Shown: positions 14,648-22,609 of the stretch, one piece after another
Layout of the letters: each line of letters starts with the position of its first letter
Position numbering within the stretch: position 1 is the first letter of the stretch
From: HGM04593 sp045657945
Lineage (GTDB): Bacteria > Bacteroidota > Bacteroidia > Bacteroidales > Bacteroidaceae
NCBI GenBank assembly: GCA_045657945.1
Contig: JAZOUB010000012.1
Span: 1-22,853, forward strand
Direction: 5' to 3'
Length of the DNA: 22,853 nucleotides
Made by a program: the position numbers and the translations under genes
The notes under the pieces: model-generated
Database searches by the model: none
Seen by the model: only the letters and a program-made list of their open reading frames with translations
Told to the model about the DNA's origin: nothing

Positions 14648-16615
14648 ATGTCCGACAACAAAGATTTGGAATTCAACGAGAATCAGGTGCTGGTTGAAGC
14701 AGCCGCATATACCGACGACTCCATTCGTCACCTGAGCGACATTGAGCATTTGCGCACCCGACCCGGTATGTACATTGGTAAGCTGGGCGACGGCTCGCAG
14801 AGCGACGACGGTATATATGTACTTCTCAAGGAGGTCGTCGATAACTGTATCGACGAGTTCAAGATGGGTTTTGGAAAACGCATTGAGATAGACATCATAG
14901 AGAATCACTCTGTTGTTGTACGCGACTATGGCCGAGGCATCCCACAGGGAATGATGATTCAGGCCGTGAGCAAGCTCAACACCGGCGCCAAGTACGACGA
15001 CAAAGTATTCAAGAAGTCGGTAGGTTTGAACGGTGTGGGTCTCAAGGCTGTGAACGCCTTGAGTACTAACTTCGAGGTGCGCAGTTACCGCGATGGCGTT
15101 GTGCGCAGTGCAAAGTTCGAGAAAGGAATCCTGGTGAGCGACACCACCGAGAACACAAACGACGAGAACGGTACATACATATCGTTCACTCCAGACAACA
15201 CACTGTTCCGCAACTACGAGTACCGCGATTCATACATTGAGACACTCCTGCGCAACTACACTTACCTGAACACCGGCCTTGCAATCTTGTTCAACGGCAA
15301 GCGCATCCTCTCGCGCAACGGCCTTGTCGATCTGCTCAGCGACCGCATGACAGCCGATGCACTCTACCCCATCATACACCTTAAAGGTGCCGATATTGAG
15401 ATTGCCTTCACACACGCGCACCACCAGTATGGCGAGGAGTACTACTCATTTGTCAACGGACAGCACACATCACAGGGCGGTACACACCAGAGCGCATTCA
15501 AGGAACTTGTGGCACTCACCATACACGACTTCTTCTCGGCAAAGAACTTTGACTATTGCGACATCCGCAACGGTATTGTCGCAGCAATAGCAGTGAACAT
15601 ACAGGAGCCCGTGTTCGAGAGCCAGACAAAGACAAAACTCGGATCCACAACCATTGCACCCGACCCGGGCAGCATGAGCGTGAAGAAGTTCATCAGCGAC
15701 TTCGTGAAGGAGGAGCTCGACAACTTCCTGCACAAGAACCCCGAGATAAGCGATGTGATTCTGGCAAAGATTACAGCCTCGGAGAAGGAGCGCAAGGAAC
15801 TTGCCGGCCTCACCAAGCAAGTGCGCGAGAAGGCCAAGAAGGTAAACCTTCACAACCGCAAACTACGCGACTGCCGCATACACTACAACGACACCAAGGG
15901 CGACCGCCTCGACGAGAGTTGCATCTTCATCACCGAGGGTGACTCGGCCAGCGGTTCAATCACCAAGAGCCGCGATGCCAACACACAGGCAGTGTTCAGC
16001 CTGCGCGGAAAGCCGCTCAACTGCTATGGCCTGAGCCGTGCTGTGGTCTATCAGAACGAGGAGTTCAACCTTTTGCAGGCAGCCCTGAACATTGAGGAAG
16101 GTCTCGAGGGTTTGCGCTACAACAAGGTCATCGTGGCTACCGATGCCGATGTTGACGGAATGCACATCCGCCTGCTCATGATAACATTCTTCCTGCAGTT
16201 CTTCCCCGAGCTCATAAAGAAAGGCCATGTTTACATCCTGCAGACACCGCTCTTCCGCGTGCGTAACAAGCGCAAGCAGCCACGCGGCAAGAAGAATGCC
16301 GAGGAGCGCAAGGAGCAGAAAGGCGATTTCGAGACCATCTACTGCTACAGCGAAGAGGAACGCATAGCGGCCATCGAGAAACTCTCACCCAACCCCGAGA
16401 TTACACGATTCAAGGGACTTGGAGAGATCTCGCCCGACGAGTTCCGCAACTTCATAGGCCCCGACATGCGTCTGGAGCGCGTTGAGCTGCACAAGGACGA
16501 CAAGGTCGAGGACCTGCTCGCCTACTACATGGGCAAGAACACAATGGAACGCCAGAACTTCATCATCGACAACCTTGTTGTCGAAGAGGACAAGGCAAAC
16601 GAAGAGAATAAGTAA
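14648..16615 (+). CDS. parE: DNA topoisomerase IV subunit B
   Basis: ATPase subunit of topoisomerase IV, which decatenates daughter chromosomes with ParC (not in this window). The 655 residues run in the family order: GHKL ATPase (RTRPGMYIG near 39, KEVVDNCIDE, RDYGRGIP, GLNGVGLKAVNALS), transducer, and a TOPRIM domain with FITEGDSASGS and ATDADVDGMHIRLL. The variant EGDSASGS and the following SLRGKPLNCYGLSR are, from memory, typical of Bacteroidetes ParE rather than GyrB. Between VRNKRK and TIYCY (about residues 541-560) there is a basic/acidic insert (QPRGKKNAEERKEQKGDFE) that I do not recall from other Bacteroidetes ParE sequences. coaD starts one base after the stop, so they are cotranscribed. 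Confidence 0.94.
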   Translation: MSDNKDLEFNENQVLVEAAAYTDDSIRHLSDIEHLRTRPGMYIGKLGDGSQSDDGIYVLLKEVVDNCIDEFKMGFGKRIEIDIIENHSVVVRDYGRGIPQGMMIQAVSKLNTGAKYDDKVFKKSVGLNGVGLKAVNALSTNFEVRSYRDGVVRSAKFEKGILVSDTTENTNDENGTYISFTPDNTLFRNYEYRDSYIETLLRNYTYLNTGLAILFNGKRILSRNGLVDLLSDRMTADALYPIIHLKGADIEIAFTHAHHQYGEEYYSFVNGQHTSQGGTHQSAFKELVALTIHDFFSAKNFDYCDIRNGIVAAIAVNIQEPVFESQTKTKLGSTTIAPDPGSMSVKKFISDFVKEELDNFLHKNPEISDVILAKITASEKERKELAGLTKQVREKAKKVNLHNRKLRDCRIHYNDTKGDRLDESCIFITEGDSASGSITKSRDANTQAVFSLRGKPLNCYGLSRAVVYQNEEFNLLQAALNIEEGLEGLRYNKVIVATDADVDGMHIRLLMITFFLQFFPELIKKGHVYILQTPLFRVRNKRKQPRGKKNAEERKEQKGDFETIYCYSEEERIAAIEKLSPNPEITRFKGLGEISPDEFRNFIGPDMRLERVELHKDDKVEDLLAYYMGKNTMERQNFIIDNLVVEEDKANEENK

Positions 16616-16616
16616 T

Positions 16617-17057
16617 ATGCCACGCACAGCACTTTTTGCAGGGTCTTTCGACCCATATACAATAGGGCACCACTCACTTGTTGAGCGCGCCTTGCAGATG
16701 TTCGACAAAGTCATCATCGCCGTTGGCTGCAACAGCGAGAAAGGCAGCACCATGACCGCCGACGAGCGTGTAGCCGCCATTGCCGCACACTACAGGGGCA
16801 ACAACCGTGTCGAGGTGCGCGCCTACAACTGCCTCACCATGGACTTTGCACACGAGGTGGGCGCAACCGTGCTGCTACGCGGTGTGCGCAACATCAAGGA
16901 CTTTGAGTACGAGCGCGAGCTTGCCGATGTAAACAAGCAGATTGGCGGCATAGACACCGTGCTGCTCGTGAGCGAGCCCGGCTACTCATCGGTGAGCAGC
17001 AGCGTAGTACGCGAGCTCATGCGCTACGGCAAGGATGTAAGTGATTTATTGCCATGA
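16617..17057 (+). CDS. coaD: phosphopantetheine adenylyltransferase
   Basis: Converts 4'-phosphopantetheine + ATP to dephospho-CoA, the penultimate step of CoA synthesis. I chose ATG 16617 (146 residues), one base after the parE stop. A longer in-frame extension from 16482 lies wholly inside parE and adds no family sequence. Motifs: AGSFDPYTIGHHSLVERA (nucleotidyltransferase T/HxGH type), LLRGVRNIKDFEYERELADVN, and the C-terminal PGYSSVSSSVVREL, corresponding to the family's ISSTxVR. Size is slightly below the usual ~160 residues. Second gene of the parE-coaD-S41 protease run. Confidence 0.95.
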   Translation: MPRTALFAGSFDPYTIGHHSLVERALQMFDKVIIAVGCNSEKGSTMTADERVAAIAAHYRGNNRVEVRAYNCLTMDFAHEVGATVLLRGVRNIKDFEYERELADVNKQIGGIDTVLLVSEPGYSSVSSSVVRELMRYGKDVSDLLP

Positions 17058-17092
17058 TACAGGCACAACAAGAACAAATAAAATAAACAGAT

Positions 17093-18679
17093 ATGAAAAA
17101 ACTATTTTTGATTATAACTACACTGTTCCTGTCAATGACAGCACAGGCACAGCAGATGCCCGACCACATCATCAAATTGATGTACGCCGGCAACATCATC
17201 GATAACTTCTATGTAGATGATGCCGACAACAACAAAATTGCCGAGGAGGGTATAAAGGCCATGCTCAAGACCCTCGACCCCCACTCTACATACACCGACC
17301 CCAAGGAGACAAAAGCACTCCTTGAGCAGATGGAGGGCAGTTTCGGTGGCATCGGCATACAGTTCAACATCATCTCGGACACCCTGTATGTGATACAGAC
17401 CACCCTCAACGGCCCTGCCGAGCGCGCAGGCCTGCTCCCCGGCGACAAGATTGTCACCGTCGATGGCGAGACAATTGCAGGCGTAAAGAAAGAGCGCAGC
17501 GAGATAATGAACTGCCTGCGTGGCGAGAAAGGCACAACTGTGAACATAGAGGTTGTGCGCCGTGGCGTAGAGCGCAAAATACCATTCTCACTCGTGCGCG
17601 ACAACATAAGCACCGAGACCGTTGATGCCGCATACATGATTGACAAACGTAACGGTTACATACGTATCACCTCGTTCGGAGCAAAGACACACGGCGAGTT
17701 TGTAACCAAGCTCGACTCACTCAAGAGCCTGGGCATGAAGAACCTCATCCTCGACCTCAGCGGCAACGGTGGCGGATATCTCAATTCAGCAGTAGACATC
17801 GTTGGAGAGTTCATCTCCAAAGAGAGTCTTGTAGTATATACCAAGGGAAAGAACAGCCCACGCAGCGACTACCATGCCTACAGCAGCGGCAAGTTCCGCA
17901 AGGGCAACCTTGTTGTCATTGTAGACGAGACATCGGCATCGGCATCGGAGATCCTTGCCGGTGCAATACAGGATTGGGACCGTGGCCTCATCGTAGGTCG
18001 CCGCACATTCGGCAAGGGACTTGTACAGCGTCCCTTCCAGTTGCCCGACGGCTCAATGATACGTCTCACCATTGCACGCTACTACACACCCACAGGGCGT
18101 TGCATACAGAAGCCATACGGTGGCGACTCGGTAAAATATGAGGACGACCTGCTCAACCGCTACAACCGCGGCGAGATGACAAGTGCCGACAGCATACATT
18201 TCCCCGACTCATTGAAGACATACACCCTGCGCCTCGAACGCCCTGTGTATGGCGGTGGCGGCATCATGCCCGACTATTTTGTACCCGTTGACACCATGAA
18301 ATACACCAAGTATCACCGTTCATTGGCAGCAAACGGAAGTATCATACAGGCATCACTGCACTACCTTGACGAGAACCGCGAGAAGCTCAATGCCCAGTAC
18401 CCCACAATCGAGGATTTTGAGAGGGATTTCGAGGTTGACGAAGCATTCATTGAGATGCTCAAGCAACAAGGTATCAAGGACAATGTAAAACTCGAGGGCG
18501 GCGACGAGGAGTTCGAGCGTTCACTCCCCGAACTGAAGAAGCAGTTAAAGCAGCTCATCGCACGCGACCTTTGGGACATGAGCAAGTTCATGTGGTTGTA
18601 TAACAAGAATAGTGATTTGTTTAATAAGGCCTATGAACTTGTCAAGGAGAATAAATTTGATAAGTTGATGATAAAGTAA
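17093..18679 (+). CDS. carboxy-terminal processing protease, S41 family with PDZ domain
   Basis: Periplasmic/exported serine protease that clips C-termini of proteins. The 528 residues start with a signal peptide (about 1-20, ending AQAQQ). A PDZ domain lies around 85-160 (SFGGIGIQFNIISDTLYVI, then GLLPGDKIVTVDG). The S41 core follows, with LDLSGNGGGYLNSAVDIVG, the nucleophile in DETSASASEILAGAIQD (Ser283 by alignment with E. coli Prc) and the lysine in RRTFGKGLVQ (Lys308); the 25-residue spacing equals that in Prc. A C-terminal region of about 170 residues has a charged helical composition. It begins 35 nt after coaD and is followed by a terminator, so it ends the parE-coaD operon. Substrates are unknown. 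Confidence 0.95.
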   Translation: MKKLFLIITTLFLSMTAQAQQMPDHIIKLMYAGNIIDNFYVDDADNNKIAEEGIKAMLKTLDPHSTYTDPKETKALLEQMEGSFGGIGIQFNIISDTLYVIQTTLNGPAERAGLLPGDKIVTVDGETIAGVKKERSEIMNCLRGEKGTTVNIEVVRRGVERKIPFSLVRDNISTETVDAAYMIDKRNGYIRITSFGAKTHGEFVTKLDSLKSLGMKNLILDLSGNGGGYLNSAVDIVGEFISKESLVVYTKGKNSPRSDYHAYSSGKFRKGNLVVIVDETSASASEILAGAIQDWDRGLIVGRRTFGKGLVQRPFQLPDGSMIRLTIARYYTPTGRCIQKPYGGDSVKYEDDLLNRYNRGEMTSADSIHFPDSLKTYTLRLERPVYGGGGIMPDYFVPVDTMKYTKYHRSLAANGSIIQASLHYLDENREKLNAQYPTIEDFERDFEVDEAFIEMLKQQGIKDNVKLEGGDEEFERSLPELKKQLKQLIARDLWDMSKFMWLYNKNSDLFNKAYELVKENKFDKLMIK

Positions 18680-18685
18680 ATACGG

Positions 18686-18719
18686 AAATCAGGAGCGACA
18701 AGAGTTGTTCCTGATTTTT
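18686..18719 (+). terminator. terminator of the parE-coaD-protease operon
   Basis: A 14-bp stem with two G-T wobbles (18686-18699 with 18704-18717, core AAATCAGGA/TCCTGATTT), loop AAGA, running into T residues, a few bases after the protease stop. Confidence 0.85.
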
Positions 18720-18748
18720 GTTTTATTGCAAACGAGCAATAGAATAAA

Positions 18749-18795
18749 ATTGTCCCCTTGTCTTAGGGGGACGAGCACGAAGTGCGGAGGGGGTA
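18749..18795 (+). repeat. dispersed G/C-rich palindromic repeat, copy B
   Basis: TGTCCCCTTGTCTTAGGGGGAC forms a stem-loop (CCCC/GGGG), then GAGCACGAAGTGC, then GGAGGGGGTA. Same plan as 11061-11100 (opposite strand), 20861-20908 and 22319-22377. Confidence 0.7.
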
Positions 18796-18906
18796 TGCCA
18801 AATGCGACAATTCACGGCTCAGTAGAAAAAAGGTGTGGATAATTATTGGATTTCTATTCTCCTGATAGCTTTTGCACTTGATTTGTTGTCTTATATTCTT
18901 TTTGTA

Positions 18907-19490
18907 GTCTTGCTTTCTGTACTTTTTTAAAAAAGTACCAAAAACGGGGCAGTCGTGTACGGCATTCGGTGCTTCCTTTGTTCAAGAGTTGCCTTGCAAC
19001 ATCTTTCAGTCGGTTCACACCTCGCCACTCGCAGCTTGTCGCAATGCTTGGGGCGGCAAGAACTCGCTACGCTCAAACATCATGCCACCTGCTTCCAAGC
19101 ATTACTCGGCTGCTCACTGTGCCTCCCAACGCTGCCCTTCCGCCCTTGGCGGGGGATTACCTTTGCAATGAACATTCGCGTAATTCGCGAACTTTACTGC
19201 GTAAAACGGTAATGTCAAAGAAAACCGGCACTGTGTGAGCAACAGTCATTGTTAGCGGCAAATGAGGAAAAAGAATGGGTGATGTCTGAGCGGTGCATTA
19301 AGACGATGATGTTCTTGCGTGAAAAGCGAGTTCTCCCATTCCCGAATTTACCGCGTCAAGACAATGACGGCAAAAATAAAGCGACTGAGGGATGTCGCTT
19401 GCGACTCGCGAACAAAGCTTTATTCGACTTGAGAACTCTGTGCCGGGCGCTTTGGTTCTTTCACGCGATGAAAGAACATAAAAGAAAGAC
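18907..19490. repeat. ~584-bp non-coding element with hairpin-forming imperfect terminal inverted repeats
   Basis: The left end (18907 onward) contains a perfect 20-bp palindrome at 18919-18938. The right end contains a 9-bp hairpin (GTTCTTTCA/TGAAAGAAC, 19455-19463 with 19469-19477). Read outside-in, both ends follow the same pattern: GTCTT, a CTTT run, TGTwCTTT, loop, AAAGwACCAAA, CG, GGCA. They are therefore imperfect terminal inverted repeats of about 45-50 nt. The interior has several short overlapping ORFs of 60-89 codons in all frames without domain character, which I treat as spurious. No transposase. The rest of the 18680-19566 gap holds only the terminator, repeat copy B and AT-rich sequence. 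Confidence 0.6.
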
Positions 19491-19566
19491 TTGAAGAAAA
19501 TACAAGTGAACAATCAAGGTTGAGATTAGATGTTGAATTAAATGGAGAGCGAAAGCAAGACAACGC

Positions 19567-20742
19567 CTATTGCACCTTCTTGCAAACCACAAGCACCTTG
19601 TCTCCTTTTGCTACGGTCGTTGCAAAGATATAATTCTCCCCACCATCGGCAAGCTTCAGACGCTTGCGCAGCACCTGCACGGTGTCGGGGAAATTACGCA
19701 CGGTTATATTCGCCTTCTGCAAGGCCTGTACCCTCTTTATATCGGCCTTTGAAAAGCCAAGCACCTCCTGAACCTCAAAGACACGGCCGGGGAAATCACC
19801 GATGCACTCATCGGCGGTATATAGCTGGCTGTTAGGGTGCAGTTTCTTCACTCCCAGCCTTTGCGACAGCGAGTTATGGCAACCCGCCTTTTGAATTGAG
19901 GCATTGGGCTCATAGAGATAACGCCCCACCCCGCTGCAATATGCAGCAGACGAAGCACTCTCCTCCTCCGGTGTAAAAGAAAACTGTTGCACCCCCTCTT
20001 TCAAGATATTCACACAATGAACAGTGCAGGCTGCCGCTTTCTCGCGCCCAAGCACAAACAACAACTCCTTGCACTCATTGTTCACCGCCACCACATGCAC
20101 CGCCGTCACACTTGCCAACTGGCGGCAGGCAAGAGTGATGTCAAGCATTGGCGAGCATTTCACCATCACATTCGCAGCCTTGGCAAGCAGCGCACTCTCC
20201 AGCTCCACCACATTGGGTTCGCAGTCGGAAAGAGCCACCACCTTGCGGCCATCACCATCGCGGCGTGCAGGGTCAACGAAAATCCAGTCAAGCTGTGGCA
20301 ACGACGCGAGCAACTCCTCGCTGTTACCGTTCATCACCCGTGTATTACCGAGCCCAAGCAAGGCAAAATTGGCAGTGGCAATCTCGCACAGACGTTCGTT
20401 GCGCTCAATGTAGAACGCCTGGTCAAAGCCACGGGAGATATAACTGAAGTCAATGCCAAAGCCACCTGTCAAATCGGCAAAGCCGGCACCGGCGACCAAC
20501 GCCGCCTTGTAGCGCGCAGTGCGCTCGCTCGAGCACTGCTCCATTGAAATTTTAGGCGGATATATGATGCCATCGACAGCCGACCACGCAGGCAACTTCT
20601 CGCACGCCTGCTTGTAGCCCTCAATCTGCACCACAGCCTCGTGCACATCCACACCGGGGTAACGCCCGGCCTGCAGTGCAAGCGCGCGTGTATCGTCGTT
20701 TCTGTGGGCTCTGATGAATTCTATGGTTGCAGTGTCAAGCAT
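19567..20742 (-). CDS. THUMP-like class I SAM-dependent methyltransferase (PG1098-like)
   Basis: 391-residue cytosolic protein resembling the Bacteroidetes family typified by Porphyromonas gingivalis PG1098, with an N-terminal helical domain, a Rossmann methyltransferase core and a C-terminal THUMP-like domain. The SAM-binding motif I is FADLTGGFGID (88-98). An acidic motif II follows (YIERNERL, 111-118), and FVDPARRDGDG (155-165) is in the position of the catalytic motif. The C-terminal part, ending around KRLKLADGGENYIFATT, fits the THUMP-like segment. A nucleic-acid (probably RNA) substrate is inferred from the family only. The gene is monocistronic with a candidate promoter at 20765-20772. 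Length is normal and no lesion is seen. Confidence 0.85.
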   Translation of the reverse strand: MLDTATIEFIRAHRNDDTRALALQAGRYPGVDVHEAVVQIEGYKQACEKLPAWSAVDGIIYPPKISMEQCSSERTARYKAALVAGAGFADLTGGFGIDFSYISRGFDQAFYIERNERLCEIATANFALLGLGNTRVMNGNSEELLASLPQLDWIFVDPARRDGDGRKVVALSDCEPNVVELESALLAKAANVMVKCSPMLDITLACRQLASVTAVHVVAVNNECKELLFVLGREKAAACTVHCVNILKEGVQQFSFTPEEESASSAAYCSGVGRYLYEPNASIQKAGCHNSLSQRLGVKKLHPNSQLYTADECIGDFPGRVFEVQEVLGFSKADIKRVQALQKANITVRNFPDTVQVLRKRLKLADGGENYIFATTVAKGDKVLVVCKKVQ

Positions 20743-20764
20743 GGCAGTTCTATTGTTTACCCCG

Positions 20765-20772
20765 CGAAGATA
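20765..20772 (-). promoter_or_regulatory. candidate -7 box for the methyltransferase gene
   Basis: The minus strand reads TATCTTCGCGG, 23 nt before the start codon, with the preceding TTATTA identical to the GH130 upstream region (11131-11138). It is one base off TAnnTTTG. The -33 element is unclear. Confidence 0.45.
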
Positions 20773-20838
20773 ATAAAAATATCATTTTGGCGATTGAGAT
20801 TAAAGGCCAAAAGGCATTTTGCCCTGACGGGCAACTGG

Positions 20839-20985
20839 GTTTGCTTTATAGCAAACAAACTCCTCCCCTCTCTGAGGTGGAGGTGGCACGTAGTGCCGGA
20901 GGGGAGTCCTGCAAAAACAGGAGTGAGTTATTGCCCATCGGGCAATTGCCATCCGGGGCAACTGGCCTTAAAGCCCTTTTAGTGC
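20839..20985. repeat. composite palindromic repeat (copy C) in the divergent spacer
   Basis: A run of hairpins: GTTTGCT/AGCAAAC (20839-20856), CCTCCCC...GGAGG followed by GGCACGTAGTGCC and GGAGGGGAG (20861-20908), ACTCCTG/CAGGAGT, TTGCCC-ATC-GGGCAA (20931-20945), then GGGGCAACTGGCCTTAAAGCCCTTTTAG. The order palindrome, TTGCCC hairpin, GGCAACTG...GGCCTT module is repeated at 22319-22440, so this is a composite unit of about 120 bp. It occupies most of the 376-nt gap between the divergent methyltransferase and ATPase genes. Confidence 0.7.
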
Positions 20986-21013
20986 GTTTTTGTTTTTAAG
21001 ACATAGAATAAAT

Positions 21014-21071
21014 TCCGAAAAAATCATAACAATTTTGGAACGCAATCCAAAAAAGTCATAACATTTTTGGA
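21014..21071 (+). promoter_or_regulatory. two 26-bp palindromic direct repeats, putative operators of the AAA ATPase gene
   Basis: Copies at 21014-21039 and 21046-21071 agree at 23 of 26 positions with a period of 32 nt. Copy 2 has inverted arms TCCAAAAA and TTTTTGGA around TCATAAC; copy 1 is a slightly degraded version. Copy 2 covers the -33 box of the promoter, a position suited to repression. Confidence 0.65.
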
Positions 21072-21096
21072 TTTGCATATTTTTTCGCTACATTTG
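21066..21096 (+). promoter_or_regulatory. promoter of the AAA/DUF4143 ATPase gene
   Basis: TTTG (21066-21069), 19 nt, TACATTTG (21089-21096) followed by C: consensus Bacteroidetes promoter, 22 nt before the ATG. Confidence 0.8.
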
Positions 21097-21118
21097 CAAC
21101 AAGAAAAAAACAGAAGAT

Positions 21119-22243
21119 ATGATAATTCGTAGCATTGAAGAAAACATCACACCATTGTTAGGTGGAAGAAAAGCCATTATAATAATGGGAGCGCGCCAAG
21201 TTGGTAAATCAACCCTGTTGAGTCAAATGCTTGGTAGCAGAGAAGATGTGATTTGGATGAACGGTGACGAGCCCGACATTCAAGATTTATTCCAAGAGAT
21301 GACATCTACGAGAATAAAGACCATTTTGGGTAATAAAAAAATATTGGTAGTGGATGAGGCGCAGCGCATCCCGAATATCGGTTTACGCCTTAAACTCATA
21401 ACCGACCAAATACCCGAAGTCCAAGTAATTGCAACCGGCAGCAGTTCTTTTGAACTGGCAAATAAAGTCAACGAGTCTTTAACAGGTCGCAAGCGAGAGT
21501 TTAAGATGTTCCCTCTAACATTCTGCGAAATGGCCAAGCATACATCTTTTTTGGAAGAGTCGCGCCTGATACCACATCGTCTGGTTTACGGCTACTACCC
21601 AGAAATTGTAGCAAACCCGGGCGACGAACGCGCCACCCTAAAAGAACTTGCCGACAGTTACCTTTATAAAGACATACTGACTCTTGAAAGTATTAAAAAG
21701 CCCGACAAATTAACACGACTGCTGAAAGCCTTGGCATTACAAATTGGCAGCCAAGTCTCATACAACGAGATTGGCAACTTAATTGGCTTGGATTCAAAAA
21801 CTGTTGAAAAATACATTGACATCTTAGAAAAATCCTTTATAATATTCCGCCTCGGCTCATATGCACGCAATCAGAGGAATGAATTAAAGTCGAGCCGGAA
21901 AATATTCTTTTGGGACTTAGGCATACGAAATGCCATCATAGGAAATTTGTCACAAATTGAAAACAGGACTGACGCCGGAGAACTTTGGGAAAACTTTGTA
22001 ATTGCTGAGCGTTTGAAGAAAAATGCATATTCCGGCAGTTTTGCCCAGTCATATTTCTGGCGCACGCGCCAACAAAGCGAGATAGACTACATTGAGGAAG
22101 AAGACGGCAAATTAAGTTCTTTTGAATTTAAATGGAACGAGCGCAAAGCAAATGTAAAGTGCCCCGAAGTCTTCAAAAATGCATACCCTGAAACGACATT
22201 CAAAGTCATTACACCCAAAAACATCGAAGAATTCCTGATGTAG
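21119..22243 (+). CDS. AAA ATPase (AAA_14) with C-terminal DUF4143 domain
   Basis: 374-residue cytosolic ATPase of a widespread, functionally unassigned bacterial family. Walker A is GARQVGKST (about 24-32), Walker B is ILVVDEAQRIPN (about 75-86), followed by the sensor-like ATGSSSFEL and the GRKREFKMFPLTFCE strand typical of AAA_14. A winged-helix-like segment (GSQVSYNEIGNLIGLDSKTVEKYIDILEK) lies around 205-235. The C-terminal DUF4143 part carries WENFVIAE...FWRTRQQSEIDYIE...FEFKW, an E-D-ExK arrangement resembling PD-(D/E)xK nuclease folds. The gene is alone, with palindromic repeats over its promoter, and its composition is somewhat more AT-rich than the housekeeping genes. Possible roles (defence, mobile-element control) are not shown by the sequence. 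Confidence 0.92.
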   Translation: MIIRSIEENITPLLGGRKAIIIMGARQVGKSTLLSQMLGSREDVIWMNGDEPDIQDLFQEMTSTRIKTILGNKKILVVDEAQRIPNIGLRLKLITDQIPEVQVIATGSSSFELANKVNESLTGRKREFKMFPLTFCEMAKHTSFLEESRLIPHRLVYGYYPEIVANPGDERATLKELADSYLYKDILTLESIKKPDKLTRLLKALALQIGSQVSYNEIGNLIGLDSKTVEKYIDILEKSFIIFRLGSYARNQRNELKSSRKIFFWDLGIRNAIIGNLSQIENRTDAGELWENFVIAERLKKNAYSGSFAQSYFWRTRQQSEIDYIEEEDGKLSSFEFKWNERKANVKCPEVFKNAYPETTFKVITPKNIEEFLM

Positions 22244-22299
22244 CAACTGACGCAGTTCGCGACTCGTAGGGCACGACTTTGAAGAGTTCCCCTGCCAAA

Positions 22300-22440
22300 T
22301 ACCCCTCCGTCCTTTGGACACCTCCCCTAATTTAGTGGAGGACTAGCTGTCGGCTTGCCGACTGAAGGGAGGGAGTTTTGCCCCATCGGGGCAACTGAAT
22401 GGCCTTTTAGGCCTTTTCGCCCTTTCTGCCCTTTTGGGCG
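22300..22440. repeat. composite palindromic repeat (copy D) with CCTTTT/GCC module
   Basis: CCTCCCCTAATTTAGTGGAGG stem-loop (22322-22342), GTCGGC/GCCGAC hairpin (22349-22362), GGGAGGGAG, TTGCCCC-ATC-GGGGCAA hairpin (22378-22394), then CTGAAT and repeated GGCCTTTT/GCCCTTT phrases to 22440. An inverted fragment TACCCCTCCGTCC precedes it. Same order as 20861-20985. Between the ATPase stop (22243) and here I see nothing else. Confidence 0.7.
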
Positions 22441-22459
22441 TTTGGGAAATTAAAATATT

Positions 22460-22485
22460 AATGGCGAGGAATATTCCTCGCCATT
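22460..22485. terminator. bidirectional terminator, perfect 26-bp palindrome
   Basis: Perfect palindrome AATGGCGAGGAAT/ATTCCTCGCCATT, followed by GCTTTTT on the plus strand and by an AT-rich tract on the minus strand. It can serve both the ATPase gene (plus) and the small peptide transcript (minus). Confidence 0.8.
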
Positions 22486-22490
22486 GCTTT

Positions 22491-22529
22491 TTAGTCCCAA
22501 AGGTTACCCCATTGACTCGTTTTGCTCAT
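22491..22529 (-). pseudogene. orphan second copy of the small-peptide tail (QWGNLWD)
   Basis: The minus strand encodes MSKTSQWGNLWD and TAA. The last residues match the end of the upstream 54-residue peptide (GQWGNLWQ), although the codons differ (GGT/GGC, AAC/AAT, CTT/TTG). The frame upstream is closed by TAG after about 22 codons, and no N-terminal half is present. It is probably a remnant of a second peptide gene or an alternative tail; it could also be a very short ORF. Confidence 0.45.
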
Positions 22530-22609
22530 CGCAACCCACACGGCGCGAACTATGCCCGCGCTACGCGTGACCTATTGCTGCAAAACTCGTCGATAGGTCA
22601 ATTTGTGGA

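Noticed and set aside
16482..16616. N-terminal extension of coaD
   Set aside because: It lies inside parE; the conserved CoaD start (ALFAGSFDP) follows directly after ATG 16617.
18955..19238. Overlapping ORFs of 60-89 codons on the plus strand
   Set aside because: Three frames are open over the same stretch, with Arg/Ser/Pro/Cys-rich products and no domain-like pattern; the region lies within the inverted-repeat-bounded element, so these are probably spurious.
19249..19513. ORFs of 81 (plus) and 71 (minus) codons near the right end of the element
   Set aside because: Products run into the terminal hairpin sequence and show no coding character; opposite-strand ORFs overlap each other.
18600..19566. 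Possible tRNA, tmRNA or other standard RNA gene in the large gap
   Set aside because: No cloverleaf, CCA end or recognisable conserved RNA core could be found by eye.
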